From the NCBI RefSeq assembly GCF_003573695.1, contig NC_039360.1, positions 64,977,911 to 65,041,910 of the forward strand: a stretch of DNA of 64,000 bases, in the 5' to 3' direction. The notes under the pieces were generated by a model. It worked only from the letters and a program-made list of their open reading frames with translations. It searched no databases and was not told the DNA's origin. Below, in pieces: positions 30,982 to 41,680 of this stretch. Each line of letters begins with the position of its first letter. The stretch's first letter is position 1. The translations under genes and the position numbers were made by a program. This stretch comes from Papaver somniferum (Eukaryota; Streptophyta; Magnoliopsida; Ranunculales; Papaveraceae).

Positions 30982-33367
30982 TGAAAAAGCGGGGGCTAAC
31001 AACACCACCCAATATTTCACTTAGCAATCTGTATGGAAAAACTCCAATATAATTTTTATGGGAATCAATTAGACAGTTAGACTCAATCAATAAAAATATA
31101 TATCAAAGAGTTTATATCTCAATCTCTCGATTTGATCTTTACTCAAGCAAATGAAAATTTGTGAGTCTTTATCAAAGAGAGATAACTTGGACGATACCAA
31201 AGACCAATGTCCAAGGATCAATCAATATCAATCAACAACCAAAGGTTGGACTTCCAATTGATGATCTTTAACGCACAACCTGTATTATTTCAATTATATA
31301 AAAAATATAATGCGGAAAAGAAATAACACAGACACCAGAAGTTTTGTTAACGAGGAAACCCAAAATACAGAAAAACCCCGGGACCTAGTCCATATTGAAT
31401 ACACATTGTATTAAGCCGCCACAGACACTAGCCTACTCCAAGCTAACTTCGGACTGGACTATAGTTGAACCCCAATCAGTCTCCCACCGATCCAAGGTAC
31501 AGTTGTACTCCTACGCCTCTGATCCTAGCAGGACACTGCACACTTGATTCCCTTAGCTGATCTCACCCACAACTAAGAGTTGCTGCAACCCAAAATCGCA
31601 GACTTGATAATAATCAAATCGGTCTCACACATAAAAGTCTATCAAAGGATAAATTTGTCTCCCACAGAAAAACCCTAGGTTTTGTTCTGTCTTAAGATAT
31701 AAAATCAAGGTGAACATGAACCAATTGATAATCCGGTCTTATATTCCCGAAGAACAACCTAGATTAATCAATCACCTATCAACAATCCTTCTTGACTACA
31801 CAAATGGTTTGTCGAGGAATCACAAACAGTGAGACGAAGATGTTTGTGACTTCTTTATCTTGCCTATCGGAGAACTCTCACGATCTCAAGCCAATCAAAG
31901 ATTGTACTCGTACGATAGAAGATGCAAGATCAGATCACACAACTAAGATAAAAGTAGTATCGGTCTGGCTTCACAATCCCAATGAAGTCTTTAAGTCGTT
32001 AACCTGGTTTTAGAGAAGAAAACCAAAGGTTAAAGGAGAATCGACTCTAGCGAGCGCATACACAGACGCGTGGGGATTAGTTTTGCACAATGCTAGATGT
32101 CTCCTTTATATAGCCTTCAAATCAGGGTTTTACCTTAGTTACAAAGCAATCCATATTCACCGTTAGATGAAAACCTGATTTATATTCAAGCTAATAATTC
32201 TCAACCGTTAGATCGAAAACTTAGCTTGTCACACACACTTGGGTAGACGTTTACTGGGTTTGTGAAAACCATGCCCAAACGTATACGTGTATGTTGGTTC
32301 AACATAGTAACCCAAAAGGTTAACCATATGAGCATTTCATATTAACCTAGTTCTTCTTCACCATAACTAGTTCAATTGACTCAAATGAACTAGTTAGAGA
32401 GTTGTTCAATTGCTATGAGATCTTATGTAACTACACAAGACACAATTGAAACAAAGATGATTCGATGAATCGACTCATGAACTTTATAGCCACGGTTTGC
32501 ATATAGCATTCCTTAGTAATTTAAGTTTCATGAGCACATCTTTAGATCATAACCACTTAAGCTCACAAACAGGTTCGCGGACTTAAAGAAACCGGCAGAG
32601 TTTTCCAAACTCAGCAGAAAATATCGGCAAAGAGACTTCCTCCAGTTTGTGGACTAGGTTCGCGTACTAAACACGCAAATGAGTTTTTGGAAAATCCCAG
32701 CAGAAATTCTCAGTAAGAGAACTTCCGTGGGTTCGCGGACTGGGTTCCCGGACTTGGCAAAGCCAATTCCTCCGGTTTCTCTCAATCAACAAAGTTCGAA
32801 AACTTCGGATTAAGGAATACATGGTTATGTAATCTAAACTCTCATTCCAATCATTGAGACATTCTCAGAGGACGTTATATAGCCGTTATTCACAGAGTGT
32901 TTCACCTCAGAGCAATTCTCAAAGTAATTGAAACTTTTCATGACTTTCGTCACTAGGCGAAGATAAACTTGATCAAAGCGAAACGCTTTACCAACACACG
33001 ATTTCGAGAAAAAAATAAGTAGTGAATACTCAGCTCGAAATGTCATATGTGTATGATCCAGTCTATATAGCATACGACTTTTTGTCTCATAAGAAGTAAG
33101 AGATAGAATAGATATACTTTTGAGTGATAGATAAGTTCAAGTCTCCGCATACATTTTTGTTTATGAAGTTCCACGGTTCCTTGAGTAGATCTTCGTCGTT
33201 GTATGATGAATCGTCATGAAGTCCTTGAGCTCAACTACACTTTTCTATCCTAGTCCGAGACTTAGCTATGTAGACTAGAAATCAAGACTCATAGTTTTGA
33301 TCACTAACATTGACAAACATGCTTGATATAGCAACGCATGCGAGGTCGACCGAGCTATGCTCTAACA
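30982..33367 (-). repeat. 3' LTR (complete, 2386 bp) of the nested retroelement
   Basis: On the plus strand it begins TGAAAAAGCG and ends GCTCTAACA; read on the minus strand it is TG...CA. The first 1.1 kb matches the right-hand copy closely, with scattered substitutions, so the element is older than the gypsy element at 3294. Confidence 0.8.
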
Positions 33368-33381
33368 ATCTCCCTCTTTGT
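33368..33381 (-). promoter_or_regulatory. Polypurine tract of the nested retroelement
   Basis: On the minus strand AAAGAGGGAGAT directly precedes the LTR start TGTTAGAGC. This primes second-strand synthesis in LTR retroelements. Confidence 0.7.
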
Positions 33382-35147
33382 CAATTTTAGTGACAAAACT
33401 ATTAATACATATGGAATACAAAAAGATAAACTTTAGTGTCTCCTATTCCATAGTCTAATCTTCAACGTTCCTTGAAATCTTCGTCCTTCCAAGTACTTCA
33501 ATGATCCCAAAGGTTGTGAGTTTAGCACCACCATTGTTGAAGATCCGTAGCTATAACAATGAGAGAAATCGAGATTCTCGATCATTATTATACAATGTCA
33601 TAGTATCATTATGTAACATCAAAGTCCAATTGAATCATGACTTTAACAACAATACTATGGTGATATGTATCACTCCCCCTTAGTCAATACTCCATCTCGA
33701 TCATGGAAACCACTCCCTCTTACACAATGATCCGAAAACCATATATATTTGTAGTGTGAACTACATTATTTGTCCCCCTTTTTGTCAATAAAATTGGCAA
33801 AGGTAAAGAACGGGATCATTATGAAAATTTCCACAAGAGACATTTCATAGACTAAAAGAAAAATACATACCAACTTAATTTAGATGCAATCATAAAGCCG
33901 AAGCTAAATGCATTCATCAAGGAGTTTTAAGATACAAGATAACCCCTATAAAATTCCACAACCGCACACCCCGCAAGATATTACCATTAAGCACAAGTTC
34001 AAAAGAACTCTCCCCCATTTGATGTCATTCCCGAAAGAACAACAAGAGCGACCTTAATTTCGAAAGAAAAGAAGGATTTTTTAATTGGACACCAAAAACC
34101 ATGGAAATGATTTTCTATATCCAAAACTCAATCAAATTAATCACAAGTAAACCCATGATTAATTTAATTGGAATATGCAACTAAATCAAACCACAAAAGT
34201 GATCAATTTAATTGATTGTGCTCAACATAAGAAAACTCACGGAGCTACGACTAAGATAACCACACGGAGATGACTACCTTAATCGTTCAAATACTCAACA
34301 TAAGGAAAACCTTACGGAATATACGACTACATCAACCAATAGAACATGATTAGTATAGTCGTTCATATACTCAACACAAGAACCTGTGGAATATATGACA
34401 AACTCAACTAGATTAATTACAAGAGAACCTATAATTAATCTAATTGGAATACACAACCAAACTAATCACCGAAGCAATCAATTTAGTTGTCAAAAGATTT
34501 TTCTCGACAAAAGAAGACTTTCGGAGCAAATAACTAAATAACCAATCAATATGATTAATTTAGTTCAAGAATGCTCAACATATAGCATCTCATGGAACAA
34601 CCAACAAGGCCAATATTAATTGACATAGTTGTAAGGTGCTCAACATAAGATACACAATGGATCCTTCACAGTAAAACATAACAAAATCGATCAATGAAGA
34701 TCAATACCGTGGATAACATACAAGGATCTATTCTATTTTCCATCACTATTTGCATAATGACATAATAGACTTTATCCTTGTCAACAAAAGATTTCATCCT
34801 ATTTTCCATCAAATAAATGACTGCATAGGCATAACTTTTGTAATTGTCAAAAGTCCATTCGTCCTTTCATCAATACGGATATCAATTTATGAAATATGGG
34901 ACCTTCAAGTTCGCGGACGCAAACAATACATATCCCATAAAATATTGCAATACTTCAAAACAGATTAATACTGTAATAATATCATCCTCCAAATATTTTT
35001 AGAATTTAAAAACCAGTAAACCTAAAAAATAACATAAGAAGATGAAAACAAAAATAGCTATGTGTAGTCACAATTTTCGCTATTCAAAACGCTAGTTATT
35101 CTTCCAACTAATCCAAAAGAAGACATACTAGGTATCTGAAAATATCC
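33382..35147 (-). other. 3' untranslated interior of the nested retroelement
   Basis: Non-coding, AT-rich. The phrase CTCAACATAAG-like recurs near 34223, 34303, 34371, 34569 and 34640, accompanied by 'ggaatat.cgac' and 'aattaatytaattgg' phrases, giving a degenerate repeat with a spacing of about 70-80 bp and gaps. Confidence 0.5.
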
Positions 35148-35612
35148 TCAGTTTTCCTTGATAATTTCATACCTCTGAAATGGTCCATCAAAGTATGAGT
35201 CACTGATATCCTTGATCCTGTTGACTATAGGCACACCATGTTCATAAGTTAGAACATTAACTTTCCGATCAACAGTGCGAGCATAATGACGAGCCTTTGC
35301 ACAATCAAGAATAACTTTCTTTTTATTTCTGATCAAGATATTCAGAGTACCAAGGATTTTCGCCTGTCCATCGATAAGCTGGTTTATCTGCAATTGAAGG
35401 TTAGCCAGTTCGTTCTTAATTTCATTTTTAACACGAAACAGATCATTGACAGATTCTCCAATCCAAGAGTTATACTCTTTTCTTTCAAGCATCTTCTTCA
35501 GTATAAACTCTTGACCAGAATCACATCCTTTGAGATCATGCTCAACCATAGGGTTAACTTCTTCTTTGGGAAAAATTTCCATAGAGCTCCTTTCTGAAGA
35601 AAAATGAAACAA
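35148..35612 (-). CDS. Coiled-coil protein frame of the nested retroelement, function unknown
   Basis: A 154-residue uninterrupted frame starts MFHFSSERSSMEIFPK. The middle (FRVKNEIKNELANLQLQINQL) has heptad-like spacing of Leu and Ile, indicating a coiled coil. The C-terminal part is basic and then aromatic. It lies downstream of the knuckle-bearing gag, where pol would normally be. I recognise no family and no envelope features (no signal peptide, no membrane segment). It may be the tail of a gag derivative. Confidence 0.4.
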   Translation of the reverse strand: MFHFSSERSSMEIFPKEEVNPMVEHDLKGCDSGQEFILKKMLERKEYNSWIGESVNDLFRVKNEIKNELANLQLQINQLIDGQAKILGTLNILIRNKKKVILDCAKARHYARTVDRKVNVLTYEHGVPIVNRIKDISDSYFDGPFQRYEIIKEN

Positions 35613-35973
35613 GTATAAGAGTTATATATGTTTGTGAATGTCCTGTCTAGAAACCCTAGAGTTCCTTGAGGAGATGTGGGCGTTCGTGGGCCGACCAAAA
35701 GACAAATGGTCCTAAGAGGAAATATTGCACACGGTGCAGCTTTCAAAGATTCTCCATCCCAAAAGGTCATAGTGACAAAAGAAAAGAAAACTAGAGAAGA
35801 GCATTACATCAAAAGATATACAAGCTAGAGAAAAATAGCACAATACCTGATCATCTCTCAAATCCTTATCCTTGTATCTCTCAAGTTAGACACAAGAATA
35901 GAACATTCTGTTGTTAGGCAGCAGAGGGAGACATAGTCTCACCATAGGTTCTGAGAGAGTAGCTGTAATTTCC

Positions 35974-36528
35974 TCAAAGATATCTTATCTCAGCATTTCT
36001 TGTCCTCTCACTGCAGCTTCCAGGAAAAAGGGTGCGTCTCGCAGTCCTTTTGGGAATCACTGGTGAGAAACCTTTCTGATAACAAAGTCTAGGACCTCTA
36101 GAAATAGGTTCTAGGGGATTTTCTGAAATTGGTCTCCACACACTAGACTTAGATTTACCAGATTTGTTCTTATAAACACAGGACATGCTTTCATTGGTAG
36201 CCCGAGAGTTTACAAATGTCATGTAATGATTTCTAGGAGAGAGATCATTTTTATAAGATGTCTGGTTTCCTGTGAAAGGGACCTTCACTGTAGCAGTCGT
36301 CCGACTATTTACTCCATTGACAGTAGAAAGATGCAATTTGTGAAGTTCAAAAACACGTTTCTTTCTGGTAAAACAATGGATAACATAGTGATTTCCTTTT
36401 CCACAGAAGGTACAGATTCGTGGAGGAGAAGCAACAACTGGTACTTGTTTACACTTCATAGCCATCGGAGAAGATTGTAAGTTATGAAAACTTTTCTTGA
36501 CACAATCTTCATCTGGAGAAAATTTCAT
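35974..36528 (-). pseudogene. Gag C-terminal part with CCHC zinc knuckle
   Basis: This 184-residue stretch opens with MKFSPDEDCVKKSF and carries CTFCGKGNHYVIHC, a CX2CX4HX4C knuckle that binds element RNA during packaging. It is followed by a basic Ser/Thr/Arg-rich tail. The expected protease motif (D-S-G) does not follow. Its upstream half lies at 39853-40449. Both halves share an overlapping STR-V/M-K-L/F stretch at their broken ends, as expected if an insertion split one gag gene. Confidence 0.6.
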
Positions 36529-38089
36529 TCTTGTAGATGGGGAAAAACGATTTGCTGGTTTTTACGGAATTGAAGAGTCGACCATGTGGAGACTCCTTGA
36601 ACCGAGCGAAATGTTGAACCTCACACAGATGCACTTCAAGAAGGGAGTGCTTTAAGTCCGAGAGATCAATATGTAAGATCCCGACCTAAATCAAGAACAA
36701 TGGTCGTTCCAGAGTCAATTCGGTCACAAGAGAGGATGGGTTGATCTGTAGGAGGGAAGCTGAGAAATGTGTGAGATCAAAGGTAATCTGAGATTGTAGG
36801 TGTGTTGTGAATTCAGCGTAAGAACGCTCTGAATGATTGAATTTTACTCAATTGAGAGTGATTACTCAGATAATGAGTTCGTGTAGACGAAGATTGTCTG
36901 TATGAACTTGCCGAGAAATTTCTTGTTTAGACGAATGTTCGAGTATTCGAATCTTGTCCTTTCAATCAGGATTCAGAGACATTTTATAATGCCGGAGTTG
37001 TAAACACCATGATCCCATGAAGTGTGACAGTTACTGGAATTAGAGAGTGGGGAAGTGGGAAATCGTGTTAAAAACAGTTGCTCATCGTGCGGAGACTTGG
37101 TTAATTTTCCACCCACTACTTTGCTGACTCCTCCAACTGATTGCACGACTTGCTCACATTCTCACCGTGGGTGAACACACGTGTCGTAGAACGCCAAACC
37201 AAAACCCTAGTTAATATCCCCCCATGTGACACGATTGATATCTCGTGATTGTAGAGTCAATTGCTAACTTTATGGGACGATGAGTCCATGTATTGCTGAG
37301 TTGAACATGATTTGCAAATGTTCTGAAACTCATGAATTAAATATGTCTGTTGAGACGAGGTATTATTATGTTGATTACCTAAGACGAGCAAACTGTGTTG
37401 CTGAATTGTTGAATATTGATAATTGAACCAATATTCTTTAATCTGAACAAATATTGCTAGTATGAGAAAATATTGTTGATTTGAGTGAATATTGCCAGTT
37501 CGAGCAAATATTGTCGGTTTGAGCAAATATTGCTCGTTTGATGAATTGTTGGTAGCAGGACCAAATAAAATATTAATTTAAGATATTGACTGCTGGGTCA
37601 AGTATAATAAATAAAAATGTTGATCATGGAATTAACATAAAATTATCAGAGTATTTGAATCTGCTCAGAATCATGTTTCTGCGGAGCTCTGAATTCAAAA
37701 CCCTAATTTTACTGAAATGATGATTTATTGCAAATCAACCGCAGAGTGACGCAGGGACCGGATACATGGGATGATGAGTTCACCATGTAACGCCCAGATG
37801 CTCAGATGAGCAAAATACCAAAGTCTCTTGAGGACCAGTTGGTGAAAGAATGATTAAATGCTGGTTTAATCATTTATTAAAATAATGCTCGTGTGAGCGA
37901 CAAATAATAATAAAACCTAGCCGTGAAAAGATGAGGGACCGGCCAAGAGGTCATGGGACCAGCTCTTGGTGTCCGTGGGACCAATAGATGGATGTTTTAG
38001 CAAACTCTCGATTGTTCGGAAAGAGTTTGAACCTAATATGAGCAGTTGAGAAAATTAGGTTAAAAATAGTTAAAACATGTGGGACCGAC

Positions 38090-39085
38090 CACTTGCAAGC
38101 CTCAGGGCCACCCTTGGTCGGTCAAGGGGATGTGCCCGTGTCACCATGTTGTTTGTGTCTCAGTCCTGAGAGTTTTGATATTTTCCGGTGCGCGTTTGAG
38201 CAACATTTTGGGAAAAATATGCAGAATCCAGGATTTTGCTGAAACTAGGAAAAATACATGAGATGATGAAAAATAATAAATAAAACATGGAATTGCAGGA
38301 TGTGGGACCATCCAGGGCTAGGACACGGCCGTCCGGCTAGCAAGCGATCCCACAATATTTTCCCAGTTTTATGTAATTTTATGTATTTTCTCTGAATTGA
38401 GGGAAATCCCATGAAACTGGAGAGTTTTATGAAATTAGGGAACTTCCATGAGATGAGGGAAATAAAATAATAATAAAACAGGGAATGATGGAGTGTGGGA
38501 CCGGAAATGGCCAAGGCATGGCCGGCCGGCCAAGGGGCACGGTCCCAACACTCTTACCAATTTTATGTAATTTTTTCATGATTTTAGGGAGTCTTCATAA
38601 AATCAAAGAGATTTGTTGAAACCAAGGTATTTTGTTGAAATCAAGGAGTTTTCATGGAATGAGGAAAACAAAAAAAATAATAATAAAATAATAGGCATGT
38701 GGGACCGGCTAGGGCATGACCGGCCGGCTAGGGCCCGGTCCCACAAGTTTTTCTTAATTTTATAATATTTTTCATGGTTTTAGAGAAAATTCATGAAATC
38801 AGGGAATTTTCATGGTTTTAGGGAAAATTCATGAAATCAGGGAATTTTCATGGTTTGAGAGAAATAACGGGGACGTGAGGTGCGGGACACCTTTCGCTAA
38901 TTTTATTATTTTCTTGACATAAAGAAATATCATGAGATTAGAGAATTTCCTTGAATCGAAGGAGATTTGCTCGAACGAGAGGATTTTCATGAGATCAGGA
39001 AAAATAATAAAATATGATAAAAATATGAAATTGGGCGTGGGACTGGTCACGACATGACCGGCCGGCTGGTGAGCCCAGTCCCTGC
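38090..39085. repeat. Degenerate tandem array of units of about 195 bp with GACCGGCCGGCT boxes
   Basis: GC-rich boxes (ggtcggtcaagggg, ggccgtccggctag, ggccggccggccaagggg, gaccggccggctaggg, gaccggccggctgg) occur near 38110, 38327, 38520, 38718 and 39057. They are separated by AT-rich stretches with 'ttttcatgatttta', 'gaaatcagggaatttt' and 'aataataaaa'. Spacing is near 195 bp for the middle units. A weaker unit may exist at 37930. Confidence 0.65.
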
Positions 39086-39491
39086 CGCCTTTGCTAATAT
39101 TTTTATCATTATTATTTTTGCTTCCTATTTTGCATAGTTTCATCGTTCATTCATATTTTTGAAATGCTCGTTTGCGCATTCAAATACTGGTCTGTGCAGT
39201 ATTGCTAAGTACACTTGCACCATTTTAATCAGGGCTTATTCGATGCTCAGATACCTGTTTCATTGAATATTTATCACTAACCCGTGGAATTCTGCTGGGA
39301 TGAACCACGAATTTAAATGACGAAATATAACGAAGAATCGTAGAATATTGTTGGATATTCAGAAGATTAGAGATAATTAACCGATGGCTTTAGTCAGGGA
39401 AAACTTGGTTGCATCCTGAAGACGTTGTCGCTCTATACTAGCAGGCATGCTGTCTAGGAGCCGTCCAATCTTTCGATTCTATATAGAAATT

Positions 39492-39837
39492 ATTACTGAA
39501 ATTGCTCAGTATTCATGAGATGTTTCGTGGCCTCAGCTGGGAGACTACACATCTACATATACTCTGAGAGACAGCTTTCTCAGTCAGAGGTTTTATGGCA
39601 TGAGCTTTCATGCAAGACATGAGTCTCAGTATTCATCCGATTGCCGGATCCGGAGTATAAATAATTACTGAAATTTCTCAGTATTCATGAGATGTGTCGT
39701 GGCCTCAGATGGGAGACTACACATCTACATATACTCTGAGAGACATCCTTCTCAGTCAGAGGTTTTATGGCATGAGATTTCATGCTTTATTGAGAGACAT
39801 GAGTCTCAATACTCATCCGATTGCTGGATCCGGAATA
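39492..39837. repeat. 172-bp tandem duplication
   Basis: 'attactgaaatt.ctcagtattcatgagatg' starts at 39492 and again at 39664. Both copies end in 'cggatccgga.tat'. A few substitutions and a short indel separate them. Confidence 0.8.
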
Positions 39838-39852
39838 TGCATAGTTAGGGTT

Positions 39853-40449
39853 TTACAATTTTACCCTTGTAGAAAATTCACCATCTACAATTCTGTACAG
39901 TAACTCATGAGAATTAGTTTGTGCAGAAGAATTTTTCTTTAAAACAGAGTTCTCCTTTTCCAAGAAATTGCACTGTCCATGGGCTATGACAAGTGATGCT
40001 TCAAGTTTCTTTTTCTCAACACGAAGTCTGTCAAGATCAAATGAATGTGTCTTGATCAAACATTTTTCTCTAATTGAGCCTTCTTTAACCAGCTTTTCAA
40101 TATCACAAATCTTTTCACGCTGTATATTGTTTTCTTGAAGAAGTTTCTCAATTTCCTTAGAGAATGACCCTATAATGTTATAAAGTACCTGTTCACGATC
40201 AATAGACTTTTCAAATTCATAAATGAGTTGTACATGATCCTTGAGATCAACAAACTCTGTAGAATTTTTTGAAATTCTGGTGAGCTCATTTTCAACTTTT
40301 GTCATTATGTCCAATGTCTCATTGGAGGAAGAATGGCCAACACAGGATGGGACAATCTTCTTACCTCGGGATTCGGAAGAATCATCTAAGGAGTGACCCT
40401 TTGAGGTATTTCCGAGACACTTGACAAAGTTGACAGCTTTAGGAGGCAT
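39853..40449 (-). pseudogene. Gag N-terminal part, coiled-coil rich
   Basis: This 198-residue frame begins MPPKAVNFVKCLGNTSKGHS about 80 bp downstream of the primer site. Long heptad stretches (IGSFSKEIEKLLQENNIQ, RLRVEKKKLEASL) mark a coiled coil, a usual gag assembly device in SIRE-like elements. It breaks off after GEFSTRVKL. The continuation with the zinc knuckle lies at 36528-35974 across the 3.3 kb insertion. A strong hit to gag cannot be shown by eye, so the assignment rests on position and architecture. Confidence 0.55.
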
Positions 40450-40530
40450 TTTTGGTATGCGTATGAGATTCTATCCACAAACTCAGATTGCCACAAACAC
40501 AAACTTATAAGGTATTTAACGTGTTTGCCT

Positions 40531-40542
40531 GCTCTGATACCA
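40531..40542 (-). promoter_or_regulatory. Primer-binding site, initiator tRNA-Met
   Basis: On the minus strand TGGTATCAGAGC, a perfect match to the common plant site, lies two bases after the LTR end at 40545. Confidence 0.85.
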
Positions 40543-40544
40543 AT

Positions 40545-41680
40545 TGAAAAAGCGGGGGCCTAACAACACCACCCAATATTTCGCTTAGCAATCTGTATCG
40601 ACAAACTCCAATATAGTTTTTATGAGAATCAACTAGACAGTTAGACTCAATCAATAAAAAGATATATCGAAGAGTTTATATCTCAATCTCTCGATTTGAT
40701 CTTTACTCAAGCAAATGAAAATTTGCGAGTCTTTATCGAAGAGAGATAACTTGGACGGTACCAAAGCACAATGTCCAAGGATCAATCAATATCAATCAAC
40801 AACTAAAGGTTGGATTTCCAATTGATGATCTTTAATGCGCAACCTGTATTATTTCAATTATATAAAAAATATAATGCGGAAAAGAAATAACACAGACACC
40901 AGAAGTTTTGTTAACGAGGAAACCGCAAATGCAGAAAAACCCCGGGACCTAGTCCAGATTGAATACACACTGTATTAAGCCGCTACAGACATTATCCTAC
41001 TCCAAGCTAACTTCGGAATGGACTATAGTTGAACCCCAATCAGTCTCCCACCGATCCAAGGTACAGTTATACTCCTACGCCTCTGATCCCAGCAGGACAC
41101 TGCGCACTTGATTCCCTTAGCTGATCCTACCCACAACTAAGAGTTGCTGCAACCCAAAATCGCAGACTTGATAACAAACAAATCTGTCTCACACAGAAAA
41201 GTCTATCAAAGGATAAATCTGTCTCACAGAAAAAAACGCTAGGTTTTTGTTCCGTCTTAAGATATAAAATCAAGGTGAACAGGAACCAATTGATAATCCA
41301 GTCTTATATTCCCGAAGAACATCCTAGATCAATCAATCATCTCTCAAAAATCCTTCCTGACTACACAAGCGGTTTGTCGAGGAATCACAAACAGTGAGAC
41401 GAAGATGTTTATGACTTCTTTATCTTGCCTATCAGAGAATTCTCACGATGTCAAGCCAATCAAAGATTGTACTCGTACGATAGAAGATGCAAGATCAGAT
41501 CACACAACTACGATAAAAGTAGTATCGGTCTGGCTTCATAATCCCAATGAAGTCTTTAAGTCGTTAACCTGGTTTTAGAGAAGAAAACCAAAGGTTAAAG
41601 GAGAATCGACTTTAGCGAGCGCACTAACATCACACAGACGTGTGGGGATTAGTTTTGCACAATGCTAGATGTCTCCTTTA
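40545..41680 (-). repeat. 5' LTR of the nested retroelement, outer half missing
   Basis: It matches 30982 to about 32103 of the complete copy. It ends at 'gatgtctccttta', where transposase sequence begins. About 1.25 kb of U3 is missing. Confidence 0.8.

Larger units (their letters stand above)
36541..39868 (-). mobile_element. Insertion of about 3.3 kb inside the gag of the nested retroelement
   Basis: The sequence from about 36541 to 39868 separates the two gag halves. On the minus strand it starts TGTAAAACCCTAAC next to the upstream gag half. It contains the 'ggccggccgg' units, a 172-bp duplication and no protein-coding frame of note. It may be a solo LTR or a non-coding element. Ends and target duplication are not resolved: the repeated CTACAAG..T.AAATT at both gag breaks is longer than the 5 bp expected for an LTR element. 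Confidence 0.45.
30982..41680 (-). mobile_element. Copia-type gag-only LTR retroelement nested in the MULE, 5' LTR truncated
   Basis: Direct repeats at 30982-33367 and 40545-41680 share sequence from TGAAAAAGCGGGGG onward. On the minus strand the LTR runs TGTTAGAGC...GCTTTTTCA. A tRNA-Met primer site (40531-40542) follows the right-hand LTR, and a purine tract precedes the left-hand one, so the element reads right to left. The interior encodes a gag with coiled coil and CCHC knuckle, itself interrupted by an insertion, and another coiled-coil frame. No reverse transcriptase or integrase was seen. The gag style and 2.4 kb LTRs resemble SIRE/Maximus copia elements, but the lineage is inferred. 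The right-hand LTR stops after about 1.14 kb at the transposase stop codon, so its outer half is lost and no target duplication remains. Confidence 0.75.

Noticed and set aside
35286..35597. Plus-strand frame of 103 residues opposite the coiled-coil frame
   Set aside because: It is the shadow of the minus-strand frame 35148-35612, which has the better composition and the element's orientation.
30982..41680. CRISPR-like or satellite array reading of the long direct repeats
   Set aside because: The two 1.1 kb matches are LTRs, shown by adjacent primer site and polypurine tract; the organism is a plant.
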